The notes beneath the pieces are model-generated. The model was not told the origin of the DNA and did no database searches. It was given only the letters and a program-made list of their open reading frames with translations. Of a stretch of DNA of 56,927 bases, positions 44,801 through 53,043 are shown in pieces; position 1 is the first letter of the stretch; each line of letters opens with the position of its first letter. The stretch covers positions 1-56,927 of the forward strand of contig JAPYWL010000005.1 in NCBI GenBank assembly GCA_028276365.1, given 5' to 3'. Origin of the DNA: Deltaproteobacteria bacterium. Its GTDB lineage: Bacteria; DRYD01. The position numbers and the translations under genes were made by a program.

Positions 44801-44910
44801 ATAAATTCGTAGTCAATAAGAGAATTAAATAGAAAAGGGAAAGAAAATAAATTAGGTAGCTCCAAAATTTTTTGATTATAAAAAATTTCATTATCAATAG
44901 TAATATTCAC
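41821..44910 (-). CDS. Giant acidic repeat protein with possible roadblock/LC7-like C-terminus
   Basis: This 1029-residue protein is unrecognised overall. Residues 1-~250 are mixed alpha/beta and helical. Then 23 heptads of EEQIEIK type follow (separate repeat entry), then ~450 residues of acidic, Leu/Asn-rich low complexity, including LSSLDN-type hexads and LDNIN pentads (second repeat entry). The last ~95 residues are globular: GISIIKENNMGSYFVSNSIF, YISELFSFMKDINNYYEELG and GIIFSWVFKDNVVVIYGKEG, then LMIGIVKAKL. The strand order resembles a roadblock/LC7 (MglB-like) domain. It has no signal peptide and no Cys cluster, so it is a cytoplasmic scaffold candidate. The GTG start lies 6 bases after AGGGGATG. 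It lies between glgA and the DUF4912 gene. Confidence 0.7.
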   Translation of the reverse strand: MNITIDNEIFYNQKILELPNLFSFPFLFNSLIDYEFISFINDVSYAIFNENQLELFSNNLSKFKNLLELYKKYNLNKESFFYNLNEQELNLLKLIDLQDINYILENINKDIEQLVKTKNELKERLLSNVNELIPFEDDKKKNQIELVLDNPKDIINHFKEKKYYIEDPKKINKVKRIYEKIFASLDSHFKQLVFNNNNLDVFNNYILINFIYDELLNFNVFIEKVKDLLTKIYTEVKQEISEIQIAEVLPKEIKEEQVQAKEEPIEVKEEQIETKEEPIEVKEEQIEIKEEQIEAKEEQIEIKEEQIEAKEEQIEIKEEQIEIKEEAIEVKEEQIEIKEEAIEVKEEQIETKEEAIEVKEEQIEIKEEPIEVKEEQIEIKEEAIEVKEEQIETKEEAIEVKEEQTKTKEERLGVKLPIDIDFSLINELEKESDIVQKVDNIDLGINITKNFDIKQEVIIEADSFKEIDLLKELETRELEMKELNDFNKVSIFDSSYDIDNKELLENKSILDNEIGALKENEIQENLGNTDFQREIDLEKDFITQGQLVENLEDRSFISSNLENIFENRDLAEKKEDLELLNSFPSLDNLPILDNLSSLDNLSSIDNLSPLDNLKAIENIEVNLELEDLINNTEIVNKEEVVKDSKESNEVFENLNKDLLEESIKQESQKKLDTFLSSDLENQLQNELQLVEINDSKYLNDKEIELKDSLNNLESLENVDKQIELNINELNISSSDSGLFKKEEKEIKSEEVKLDYKEDDLFEKERLESEKDKEVLKIRDELIFEEVQKVDVDINLNLDISSLDLDNINLDNINLDSINLDNINLDDINLDDINLDSINLDDINLDSLDNKDQKEIKAEELKIETNEFKEISEMNWVQEFLIEENLTQEAAVTDIQELEKSELNKSIKQGELVSEQNELIKFNVDENLSNISKEIFDIINNPKIDGISIIKENNMGSYFVSNSIFKELNLKYISELFSFMKDINNYYEELGKGIIFSWVFKDNVVVIYGKEGLMIGIVKAKLNTINERLK
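42370..42510 (-). repeat. 15-bp tandem repeats encoding LDNIN-type pentads
   Basis: Within the giant protein gene, about 11 in-frame 15-bp units encode LDNIN, LDSIN or LDDIN in tandem. Codon usage varies slightly between units, so the array is old enough to have diverged. The period of five with Leu and Ile two or three apart suggests a beta-solenoid or extended spacer. Confidence 0.75.
43666..44148 (-). repeat. 21-bp minisatellite, 23 heptad repeats
   Basis: Twenty-three exact 21-bp units (483 bp) encode EEQIEIK, EEAIEVK, EEPIEVK or EEQIETK heptads, with alternating types that suggest expansion of a 42-bp pair. The Glu-Glu-x-Ile-Glu-x-Lys pattern favours a charged single alpha helix or coiled-coil rod of about 24 nm. 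The array is prone to copy-number change. Long ORFs on the plus strand here (for example 43699-44226) are shadows of the repeat. Confidence 0.9.
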
Positions 44911-44979
44911 AAATCATCCCCTATATAATCTTATAATATTTTTCTAATTTATCCTTCTTAATTTATTATATAACTTTTA

Positions 44980-46446
44980 TTATATATAAGATAGAAGTTG
45001 CTTATAAACCTCAAAATATTTTTTGCTACTATTATTCCAACTAAAATCAAGTTTCATTATTTTTTTTCTAAGATTAAATAAGAAATCCTTATTTTTATAG
45101 AGTTCATGAGCTTTTTTAAGAGCAGTAAATAATAAAACAGGATCAGCTTTATCAATTAATATACCAGTTCCGTTAATGCTATCCTCAAATATATCAATAA
45201 TAGTATCCTTAAGTCCCCCAGTTTTAGTAGCTATAGGAATAGTACCATATCTATAAGAAATCATTTGCGATAATCCACAAGGTTCAAATCTTGAAGGTAT
45301 TAAAAAGAAATCAGAAGCAGCATAAATTTTCCTAGCTAAATCCTCCGAAAACTTTATATTAACACTAAAATAATTAGGATACTCCACCCCTAATTGCTCA
45401 ATTTTTTTCTGAATATCCACATTACCTGTACCTAAAACCACTAAATAAGCAACTATATTACTATCTAACAATTTTTTAAAGCTATCATAAAGTATATCAA
45501 ATCCTTTTTGATAATCTAATCGTGCAACTACACCAAATAAAGGAATATCATTATTAAAATTATTTTTATCATTTAATAACTTAAGCTCAAAAAGTAGCTT
45601 TAGTTTATTTTCCTCTTTACCTTCATTAACATTATTAATATCATAATTTTTATATAAACTACTATCAGTTAAAGGATTCCATAAATCATAATCAATTCCA
45701 TTAAGTATTCCAATAAGTTTATGAGAATTCATTTTAAGGATATTCTCTAACCCCATACCAAATTCAGAAGAATTCATAATCTCATTAGCATAATTGGGAC
45801 TAACTGTAGAAACAATATCACTTAACAAAATAGCACCCTTCATTAAATTTATTTTAGAATAATATTCACAATGATTTATAATAAATTCCCTAAAATTAAG
45901 ATCAATATCTTTAAGCATTTCTTTTTCAAAAACCCCCTGATATGCTATATTATGAATAGTAAAAACAGTTTTATTACTTAAATTGAGATACTTAAGATAA
46001 AGTATAGTAAAAGCAGAATGCCAATCATGACAATGTATAATATCATAATTATTCTGTTTAATAAAATTAACAACAGCTAAATTAAATACTAAATACCTAA
46101 AAAATTCATCTTCAAAAGGTTTCCCATTTTTATCTAAATAAATTCCTTCTCTTTCAAATAATTTCTCATTCTTAAATAAATATACCTTAACATCTGTATT
46201 ATAATTCTGAACCTCATAAATTTCATAATCGATATTTAATATTTTATCTTCTAAAATTTTATTCATCTTTAGATCTTGGTTTTGAAATTTTTTAAATAAA
46301 TTATCAGTTAATGAGCCATAATAAGGTAAAATAACATCTACTTTAGAATATTTAGCTAATTCCTTAGGTAAAGATCCAATTACATCAGCTAATCCCCCTA
46401 CCTTAGCAAAAGGTACCATCTCCATACTAACCATTAAAACTCTCAT
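44980..46446 (-). CDS. glgA: Glycogen synthase (ADP-glucose type)
   Basis: This 488-residue GT5 enzyme elongates alpha-1,4-glucan using ADP-glucose. Motifs are the substrate-binding KVGGLADVIGSLPKEL at residues 15-30, HCHDWHSAF near 138, FTIHNIAYQG, ILNGIDYDLWNP near 242, ARLDYQKGFD near 310 and FEPCGLSQMISYRYGTIPI near 388 (the C-terminal E-x7-E region), and KTGGLKDTI. The length matches the family. The ATG follows AGGGGGTAATT. It is the first gene of a long minus-strand run; the giant repeat protein and the DUF4912 gene follow it. No glgC or glgB is in view. Confidence 0.95.
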   Translation of the reverse strand: MRVLMVSMEMVPFAKVGGLADVIGSLPKELAKYSKVDVILPYYGSLTDNLFKKFQNQDLKMNKILEDKILNIDYEIYEVQNYNTDVKVYLFKNEKLFEREGIYLDKNGKPFEDEFFRYLVFNLAVVNFIKQNNYDIIHCHDWHSAFTILYLKYLNLSNKTVFTIHNIAYQGVFEKEMLKDIDLNFREFIINHCEYYSKINLMKGAILLSDIVSTVSPNYANEIMNSSEFGMGLENILKMNSHKLIGILNGIDYDLWNPLTDSSLYKNYDINNVNEGKEENKLKLLFELKLLNDKNNFNNDIPLFGVVARLDYQKGFDILYDSFKKLLDSNIVAYLVVLGTGNVDIQKKIEQLGVEYPNYFSVNIKFSEDLARKIYAASDFFLIPSRFEPCGLSQMISYRYGTIPIATKTGGLKDTIIDIFEDSINGTGILIDKADPVLLFTALKKAHELYKNKDFLFNLRKKIMKLDFSWNNSSKKYFEVYKQLLSYI

Positions 46447-46675
46447 AATTACCCCCTTCTTATATTTAATTCCCTAATTTTCATTATATAAATTTATACA
46501 TTTATAATATAATAATTTAACAATAAAAAATAATATCCCTTTTTATTGCTTATCTAAATGTTAAAAAATCACTATATGCAGTAAAATTATATTCTTAAAA
46601 GGAAGAATAATAATTTTTATCAAAATAAAAATTAGAAACAATTTAAAATTAATTAAAAATCCAAGGAGGCAATAA

Positions 46676-47974
46676 ATGATAAATACAAAAATAAATGAAC
46701 TAATTCAAGAAATAGAAGAAATAGAAAATAGTAAAAATATAGAAGAAATCCTAGAAATTTATTACAATAATATTAATCCAACATTAACAAAAATAATAAA
46801 GCTAGCAGGATACGCTAAGATAGAAAAAAAAGGCCAAGATTACAAAATTATTGCTTATGACATTAATAACCAAGAAAAAGAGTTTTACGATTTTCTGGGA
46901 ATGTACGGAGTTCTAAACTTAGGACATTGTAATCAATATATAGTAAATAAAATAAAAGAACAAATGAATGAATTATGTATGACCTCTAAAGTATTTTTAA
47001 ACAGTAAATACGCAGCATTAGCCAAATTACTAGCAAATTTAACAGGCTTAAAATATCTATTTTTAGTTAATTCAGGAGCAGAGGCAGTAGAAGCAGCTAT
47101 TAAATTGTCCTTAGCATCCACTAAAAAGAAAAAAATAATCTCTACATATAACTCGTATCACGGCAAAACCTTAGGAGCATTAAGTATAAGCGGTAGAGAT
47201 GTCTATAAAAAATACCTTACTTTACTACCAAATGTAATTTTTATAGAATATAATAATATAGATCAACTACAAAAAGTAATAGATAATGATACAGCAGCAA
47301 TTATAGTAGAACCCATTCAAGGAGAAGGTGGAATAATAATTCCTAACGATAACTATTTAACTACTTTAAGAGAAATATGTGATAAAAATGCTTGTCTATT
47401 AATACTAGATGAAATCCAAACAGGCTTAGGTAGAACAGGTTATTTATTTGAATACCAAAGATATAACATAAAACCAGATATACTATTATTAGCAAAAGCA
47501 TTAAGTGGAGGAGTTATCCCAATAGGAGCAATCTTAGCAAATGAAAAAGCTTGGGAAATTTTTAATGAAAATCCCTTATATCATACTTCAACATTTGGCG
47601 GAAATTCCTTGGCAATAACCGCAGCATTAGAAACTATAAAATATACATTATCCAATGATCTACCTAAACAAGCTCAAGAAAAAGGAGAATATTTTATAAA
47701 AAAATTAACCCAAATTTCAATAAACTATAAAGACATAGTGAAAGAAGTAAGAGGAAAAGGATTAATGATAGGGATAGAACTAATTAGCGAAGAATATGCT
47801 GCCTCTATTTTCTCTTATTTAATTCAAAACGGAATAATAACAGCTTATACTCTAAATCAACCCAAAGTAATAAGGATAGAACCCCCTTTAACAATCCCTT
47901 ACTCAATAATTGATTTATTTATAAATACTTTTGAAGAATCACTAAAACATACAAAGCAATTATTTGAATTATAA
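46676..47974 (+). CDS. Class III aminotransferase, putrescine/ornithine type
   Basis: This 432-residue PLP enzyme of fold type I is closest in layout to PatA/YgjG putrescine aminotransferase and acetylornithine aminotransferase. The N-terminal ~75 residues (ILEIYYNNINPTLTKIIKLAGYAKIEKKGQDYKI) match the PatA extension. Then FYDFLGMYGVLNLGH, NSGAEAVEAAIKLS, YNSYHGKTLGALSISG, EPIQGEGGI, LILDEIQTGLGRTG and the PLP-lysine LLAKALSGGVIPIGA follow. It would transfer an amino group from a diamine or ornithine to 2-oxoglutarate. The exact substrate is uncertain. AAGGAGG lies six bases before the ATG. It is divergent from glgA and co-directional with spoVS. Confidence 0.85.
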   Translation: MINTKINELIQEIEEIENSKNIEEILEIYYNNINPTLTKIIKLAGYAKIEKKGQDYKIIAYDINNQEKEFYDFLGMYGVLNLGHCNQYIVNKIKEQMNELCMTSKVFLNSKYAALAKLLANLTGLKYLFLVNSGAEAVEAAIKLSLASTKKKKIISTYNSYHGKTLGALSISGRDVYKKYLTLLPNVIFIEYNNIDQLQKVIDNDTAAIIVEPIQGEGGIIIPNDNYLTTLREICDKNACLLILDEIQTGLGRTGYLFEYQRYNIKPDILLLAKALSGGVIPIGAILANEKAWEIFNENPLYHTSTFGGNSLAITAALETIKYTLSNDLPKQAQEKGEYFIKKLTQISINYKDIVKEVRGKGLMIGIELISEEYAASIFSYLIQNGIITAYTLNQPKVIRIEPPLTIPYSIIDLFINTFEESLKHTKQLFEL

Positions 47975-48121
47975 ATAATTAACCCATAAAAAAGGAGATA
48001 AACTAAAATTATATAAATATAATAATGGAATATAACTAAAACAAAAATTAATAGCATAAAATAAAAAAACAAAAGAAATAAAGAATAAAATAAAAAGCAA
48101 AGCAAAAGGAGGGATATGAAA

Positions 48122-48388
48122 ATGGAAGTATTAAAAGTATCTTCAAAATCAAAACCACAATCAGTAGCAGCTGCTTTAGCAGCAGTAATTAAACAAGGAA
48201 ATAAAGCAGAGATTCAAGCAATAGGAGCAGGAGCTATTAACCAAGCAGTAAAGGCAATAGCAATAGCAAGAGGTTATATAGCACCATTAGGTTATGAATT
48301 AGTTACTATCCCTGCTTTTACTGAAGTCCAAATAAATGGAGAAGTAAGAACTGCTATCAAGTTTATTATTAAAACAATAACCCCTTAA
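48122..48388 (+). CDS. spoVS: Stage V sporulation protein S homologue
   Basis: This 88-residue protein matches SpoVS almost end to end: MEVLKVSSKSKPQSVAAALA, then AEIQAIGAGAINQAVKAIAIARGYIAP, VTIPAFTEVQINGEVRTAIKFII. In Bacillus it affects sporulation and septation; the Alba-like fold suggests nucleic-acid binding, and homologues occur in many non-sporulating bacteria such as Thermus and Thermotoga. No other sporulation gene is in the window, so sporulation should not be inferred. The frame opens at ATG 48116, only two bases after GGAGGG; ATG 48122 has proper spacing and matches known N-termini. It lies just upstream of tRNA-Leu. Confidence 0.95.
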   Translation: MEVLKVSSKSKPQSVAAALAAVIKQGNKAEIQAIGAGAINQAVKAIAIARGYIAPLGYELVTIPAFTEVQINGEVRTAIKFIIKTITP

Positions 48389-48456
48389 TTAGATTCTTTT
48401 AGATAGTTTATATAATAATAAATTAATAAGGAAGGGGAGAAGAACAAAATTAAGAA

Positions 48457-48541
48457 GCGGGTGTGGCGGAACTGGCAGACGCGCTATCTTGAGGGGGTAG
48501 TGCCCTTTAAGGGCGTGTGGGTTCAAGTCCCACCACCCGCA
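48457..48541 (+). tRNA. tRNA-Leu (anticodon GAG)
   Basis: A class II tRNA of 85 nt. The acceptor stem GCGGGTG pairs with CACCCGC; the anticodon stem CTATC/GGTAG encloses TTGAGGG, giving GAG, which reads CUU and CUC. The long variable arm GCCC...GGGC and the GTGGG-TTCAAGT-CCCAC T-arm are complete. CCA is not encoded. The hemL start codon begins 10 bases after the discriminator A. Confidence 0.98.
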
Positions 48542-48551
48542 TAAACATTTT

Positions 48552-49835
48552 ATGACTCTAATAAATAAAAACCAACAGTTTTATGAAAAAGCTTCTAAAT
48601 TATTAGTGGGAGGAGTTAATGCTCCTATAAGAGCTTTCTCTTTAATAGGAATAACACCTATTTACATCAGTTCATCAGTCGGGCCTTATTTAACCAATAT
48701 AGATAATAAAACCTATATAAGTTTTTTATCAGGTTGGGGATCTATAATCTTAGGAGACGCTTATCCAGAAATCGTTAATAATCTAAAAAAACAAATTGAA
48801 AAAGGAATATATTATGGCTTATCAAATGAATACGAATACCTACTATCAGAATTAATACTAGAAGCTTTTAACTTTCACGATATGATAAGATATACTAACA
48901 GTGGTACAGAAGCAAATATGCTAGCAATAAGGTTAGCTAAAGCTATAACAGGTAGAAACAAGATAATTAAATTCGATGGAGGATATCATGGAAGTATTGA
49001 TTATTTATTAATAGAAAATGGAAGTAAAGAATTTGGAGAACAAATCCCATCATCTGCTGGAGTTTCAAAAAGATTAATAAAAGATACGGTTAGCCTACCT
49101 TATAATGACATAGAAGTATTAACTGAATTCTTAAATAAATATGGGCAAGAAATAGCAGCAATAATTATAGAACCCATCCAAACTTCTAATATGTTAATAA
49201 AAGCTACAGAAGAATTTTTATTAAAACTAAGAGAATTAACCCAAAAATACTCTATTATTCTGATATTTGATGAAGTATCAACTGCATTTAGAATAAGATA
49301 TGGTAGTTGTACTAATATAAAGCCAGATATAACAGTAATAGGAAAAGTTATAGGTGGTGGTTTCCCTATTGCTGCTATCCTATCTAAAAAAGAATTTATG
49401 GAAGTTATGGCACCAATTGGTAGTATGTATCATAGCGGAATATTTACAGGGCACCCTATATCCACTTTTACTGGATATCACGTATTAAATATTATCAAAT
49501 CAATTGATAATTTCTATCAAAAATTAGAAAAACAAACCCTATATTTTGTTAATATTATTAATCAATTAAAAGAAAAATTACCAACATTAAACATAAATTA
49601 TGCTAATTCAATGTTTAGTTTATATTTTGCTAATAAAAAAGTAGAATCTATAGAAGATATAAACGAATTAGATATAATGACATTTATTGATTTTTATAAA
49701 TTAGCATTAGAAGAAGGTATATTATTTGCTCCACATCCTACTGAAACTAATTACCTAAATTTTTCTCATGACAATAAAATATTAGATTTAATATCAGAAA
49801 AATTAAATAAGCTTGCTAATAATTTAACTTTTTAG
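48552..49835 (+). CDS. hemL: Glutamate-1-semialdehyde 2,1-aminomutase (HemL-like)
   Basis: This 427-residue PLP enzyme converts glutamate-1-semialdehyde to 5-aminolevulinate in C5 tetrapyrrole synthesis. It shows LLVGGVNAPIRAF near residue 20, RYTNSGTEANMLAIRLAKAITGR near 113, KFDGGYHGSIDYLL, IIEPIQTSN, LIFDEVSTAFRIRYG, the PLP-lysine VIGKVIGGGFPIAAILS near 265, and YHSGIFTGHPISTFTG. Some residues differ from canonical HemL (for instance the DEVxTGFR motif reads DEVSTAFR), so a paralogous aminotransferase is possible. No other haem gene is nearby. The start is ATG 48552, only 10 bases after tRNA-Leu and with no Shine-Dalgarno site, implying co-transcription with the tRNA and near-leaderless translation after processing. 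Confidence 0.8.
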   Translation: MTLINKNQQFYEKASKLLVGGVNAPIRAFSLIGITPIYISSSVGPYLTNIDNKTYISFLSGWGSIILGDAYPEIVNNLKKQIEKGIYYGLSNEYEYLLSELILEAFNFHDMIRYTNSGTEANMLAIRLAKAITGRNKIIKFDGGYHGSIDYLLIENGSKEFGEQIPSSAGVSKRLIKDTVSLPYNDIEVLTEFLNKYGQEIAAIIIEPIQTSNMLIKATEEFLLKLRELTQKYSIILIFDEVSTAFRIRYGSCTNIKPDITVIGKVIGGGFPIAAILSKKEFMEVMAPIGSMYHSGIFTGHPISTFTGYHVLNIIKSIDNFYQKLEKQTLYFVNIINQLKEKLPTLNINYANSMFSLYFANKKVESIEDINELDIMTFIDFYKLALEEGILFAPHPTETNYLNFSHDNKILDLISEKLNKLANNLTF

Positions 49836-49877
49836 TTTGTCAAAAAAATGAATACTATTTAAATATTTTATTTTTTA

Positions 49878-51080
49878 ATGGTTGATGATATTTTTCAAGA
49901 TAATTTTAGCTATATTTCAAGTAATTATGAATTAATTGATAAGGTTTTAAAAGAAAATAAAGCATTAGGTTTTTTAGTTATAGAGATATCAAATTCAAAT
50001 AAAATCAAAGAATTATATACCAAAGAGTTTTATAACAAAATTTTTCATTTTATTACTAATCTTTTTTTTAATTTAAAAGGGAAGGTATATAGGAATCAAG
50101 ATTTAGTTTTTATAAATGACTTTAAAGATAATCAGTTAGTACTATTATTAGTTTCCAAGCCAAGAAATAAAGAAGAATTAGATATGTATAATCTTAAATT
50201 AGCTGCTATTAGGATAATATCCGAAATAAAATCTCAATTATTTAGCATAAAAGAATTTGAAGATATTAAAGAGATTATAAAAGAAATTGCAGATTCCCTA
50301 AATTATGGATATTGTATCATAAAATATGATGAATTAAAAGATATAAGAGATATAATTTTTGATGCTTTTAGAGAATCATATATAAGGCAAAAATTTGATG
50401 AATTAAGTGATAAAATAATATCTATGGTTTCTCATGAATTAAAAACTCCATTAACCTCTATTAAAGGATTTGCAGAAACTATCATCCAAGAAGATCTAAG
50501 TAAATCAGAAATAATTAAATTTGCTAGTATAATATGTAACGAAGCAGATAGACTAAATAGATTAGTTAATTCCCTTTTAAATTTATCCCGCTTAGAATCT
50601 GCTAAAGTTAATTTTAACATAAAAAAATTAGATATCAAAGAAATAGTAGAAAATGTCATAGAATTAATGTATCCCAAAATTAAAAATAGTAATATAAAAT
50701 TAAATAGGGAATATGAAGATGAAGTAATTTATGAAGCTTTAGCAGATGAAGATAAAATCGAACAAATTATTATTAACTTAATAGATAATGCAATTAAATA
50801 CACACCTACTGGAGGGATAATAACAATAGGTATAAAAAATAAGGAATCTGAAGTTTTAGTTTATGTAAAAGATACAGGAATTGGGATTCCGGAAAATGAA
50901 AAACATAAAATTTTTGAGAAATTTTATAGAACAACTATATCAAGCTCTATTTCTCAAGGAATAGGGTTAGGATTAGTTATAACTAAGTACTTAGTAGAAG
51001 GTCAAGGTGGAAAAATCTGGTTCGAAAGTCAAGAAAATGTAGGTACTACTTTCTATTTTACCTTACCTAAAAATATATAA
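49878..51080 (+). CDS. Soluble sensor histidine kinase with degenerate GGDEF-like N-terminus
   Basis: 400 residues, no membrane span. Residues ~175-240 are HisKA (IISMVSHELKTPLTSIKGFAETI, phospho-His). Residues 285-400 are HATPase_c: N box NLIDNAIKYTPTGG, G1 VKDTGIGIPENEK, F box FEKFYRT, G2 GIGLGLVITKYLVEGQGGKIWFES. The N-terminal ~170 residues (GFLVIEISNSNKIKE, VYRNQDLVFINDF, LVLLLVSKPRN, LNYGYCIIKYDELKDIRDII) follow the strand-helix order of a GGDEF domain without the catalytic signature, so it may be a sensor derived from one. No response regulator is adjacent. The start ATG has no Shine-Dalgarno site. Confidence 0.85.
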   Translation: MVDDIFQDNFSYISSNYELIDKVLKENKALGFLVIEISNSNKIKELYTKEFYNKIFHFITNLFFNLKGKVYRNQDLVFINDFKDNQLVLLLVSKPRNKEELDMYNLKLAAIRIISEIKSQLFSIKEFEDIKEIIKEIADSLNYGYCIIKYDELKDIRDIIFDAFRESYIRQKFDELSDKIISMVSHELKTPLTSIKGFAETIIQEDLSKSEIIKFASIICNEADRLNRLVNSLLNLSRLESAKVNFNIKKLDIKEIVENVIELMYPKIKNSNIKLNREYEDEVIYEALADEDKIEQIIINLIDNAIKYTPTGGIITIGIKNKESEVLVYVKDTGIGIPENEKHKIFEKFYRTTISSSISQGIGLGLVITKYLVEGQGGKIWFESQENVGTTFYFTLPKNI

Positions 51081-51108
51081 ATAAAAAACTATCTAAAGGG
51101 GGTAAAAA

Positions 51109-53034
51109 ATGAAAATAACAAAAATTAATATAGAAACCTTAAAAGAGATCTCTAAAGTAGTAAGAAGAGATATTTTAATTAGTACATATTTAGCAGGTAG
51201 CGGTCATCCTACCACTTGCTTATCAGCTGTAGAATTACTTGTTAGTCTATTTTTTAATTACCTAGTTTTTGATAATGATAATTATGGAAGTATATATCAA
51301 GATGAGTTTATATTATCAAAGGGTCATGCTGCTCCTTTATTATACTCTATTTATAAACATACAAAAATAATAGATGAGGATTTAAGTACTTTAAGAAAAT
51401 ATAATTCATTACTTGAGGGTCATCCATCTACTAAATTAAAAGGTGTTAAATATGCTACAGGGTCTTTAGGGCAAGGTTTATCTATAGCTTTAGGAGCAAG
51501 TTGGGCTAGAAAATATAAAAAACTACCTTCTAAAGTGTATGTATTAGTTGGAGACGGAGAATTAGCCGAAGGCAGTATATATGAATCAGCTAATTTAGCT
51601 TCTTATTATAATTTATCTAATTTATGTATAATAGCAGATATTAATAGAATAGGACAAAGTGGGCCTACTATGTTTGAACATAACCTTAGTGAATATCAAA
51701 AAAGATTTGAGGCTTTTGGATTTAATGTTATTACATTAGAAGATGGGCATAACTTTGAACTAATTAATCAAGCATTTGAATTATTTATAAATCAATATTC
51801 TAATACTAATAAACCTACAATAATATTAGCTAAAACATTAAAAGGGAAGGGAGTTTCTTTTTTAGAAGATAAATTAGATTGGCACGGAAAACCTATAACC
51901 AAAAAAGAAGATTTAGAATTAGCCTTAACTGAAATCGGAGAATCTAAAATTAATCCTTCTGATTTTATTACTTATAAAAGTTACTCAATTTCAAATAATA
52001 TTCCTTCAATACAAATAAAAATAGATGAAATAGAAAATAAACTAAATAATTTTGTTAAAGATTTTTATCTAAAAAATAAGGATAAGAAAATAGCAACAAG
52101 AGAAGCTTTTGGAATTGGTTTAGCTTTCTTAGGCTCATTAATAGATAATTTAGTAGTAATAGATGGAGATGTTAAAAATTCTACTTATACTCTATATTTT
52201 GAGAAAGAATATAAAGATAGATTTATAGAGAGTTACATAGCAGAACAAAGTATGATAGGATTTATGTTAGGGTTATCTAAGAACGGTTTTATTCCAGTAG
52301 CTTCTACCTTTGGAGCTTTTTTAACAAGAGCTTATGATTTTATTAGGATGATGAATTATTCTAGACCAGATTTAGCTATAATATGTGGTACTCATTCAGG
52401 AGTTTCAATAGGAGAAGACGGACCATCTCAAATGGCTTTAGAAGATATAGCTGCTTTCAAAGCCCTATTTAATACTACTGTTTTATACCCTTCAGATGCT
52501 ATATCAACCATAAAATTATTGTTCAATGTTTTTATAGAATATCTAAAAGGTAATCTAAAAGGTATTGTTTATTTTAGAACATCTAGGCCAAGTAGTAATA
52601 TAATTTATGACTATAATTCAGATTTTGAAATAGGGGAAAATAAAATAATAAAAGAAAATAATATTGATAATAGTTTAAATAATACAAAAATAGGGATAAT
52701 TTCAGCGGGAGTTATATTACATGAAGCTCTTAAAGCTTGTAATAAATTAGATAATATCCCCTTTAAATTAATTGATTTTTACTCTATAAAACCTATTAAG
52801 AATATAGATAAAATCTTAAAAGATGTTAAACAGATATTAGTTTTTGAGGAGCATAGTAAAGACGGAGGTATAGGGGAAACAGTTGCTCCTTATCTAGTTA
52901 ATAAAGTTAATCATTTTGAGATAGTAGCAATAGATGATATTCCTGTTAGTGGGAGTCCTGATGATCTACTTAAGCATTTTAAATTAGATTCCGAATCTAT
53001 TTACCTTAAAATAAAATCCTTAATATACCAATGA
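51109..53034 (+). CDS. tkt: Transketolase (full-length)
   Basis: This 641-residue ThDP enzyme moves two-carbon ketol units in the pentose-phosphate pathway. N-terminal part: AGSGHPTTCLSAVELLVSLFF near residue 27, ILSKGHAAPLLYSI, YATGSLGQGLSIALGASW, and the ThDP motif VGDGELAEGSIYESA...IADINRIGQSGPT. Middle/C-terminal: FIESYIAEQSMIGFMLGLSKNGFIPVASTFGAFL (catalytic Glu), GTHSGVSIGEDGPSQMALEDIA near 435, and VFEEHSKDGGIGETVAPYL. The two halves often encoded separately in archaea and some bacteria are fused here. AAGGGGG lies eight bases before the ATG. It ends in TGA followed at once by an in-frame TAA. The ABC ATPase follows nine bases later. Confidence 0.95.
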   Translation: MKITKINIETLKEISKVVRRDILISTYLAGSGHPTTCLSAVELLVSLFFNYLVFDNDNYGSIYQDEFILSKGHAAPLLYSIYKHTKIIDEDLSTLRKYNSLLEGHPSTKLKGVKYATGSLGQGLSIALGASWARKYKKLPSKVYVLVGDGELAEGSIYESANLASYYNLSNLCIIADINRIGQSGPTMFEHNLSEYQKRFEAFGFNVITLEDGHNFELINQAFELFINQYSNTNKPTIILAKTLKGKGVSFLEDKLDWHGKPITKKEDLELALTEIGESKINPSDFITYKSYSISNNIPSIQIKIDEIENKLNNFVKDFYLKNKDKKIATREAFGIGLAFLGSLIDNLVVIDGDVKNSTYTLYFEKEYKDRFIESYIAEQSMIGFMLGLSKNGFIPVASTFGAFLTRAYDFIRMMNYSRPDLAIICGTHSGVSIGEDGPSQMALEDIAAFKALFNTTVLYPSDAISTIKLLFNVFIEYLKGNLKGIVYFRTSRPSSNIIYDYNSDFEIGENKIIKENNIDNSLNNTKIGIISAGVILHEALKACNKLDNIPFKLIDFYSIKPIKNIDKILKDVKQILVFEEHSKDGGIGETVAPYLVNKVNHFEIVAIDDIPVSGSPDDLLKHFKLDSESIYLKIKSLIYQ

Positions 53035-53043
53035 TAAGATAAA

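Noticed and set aside
47899-48105. Minus-strand hydrophobic ORF of 68 residues after the aminotransferase gene
   Set aside because: It overlaps the aminotransferase C-terminus and A-rich spacer. It is a poly-Phe/Leu product of T-rich DNA without a ribosome-binding site.
48116-48388. spoVS as evidence of endospore formation
   Set aside because: SpoVS is widespread in non-sporulating bacteria, and no other sporulation gene is present.
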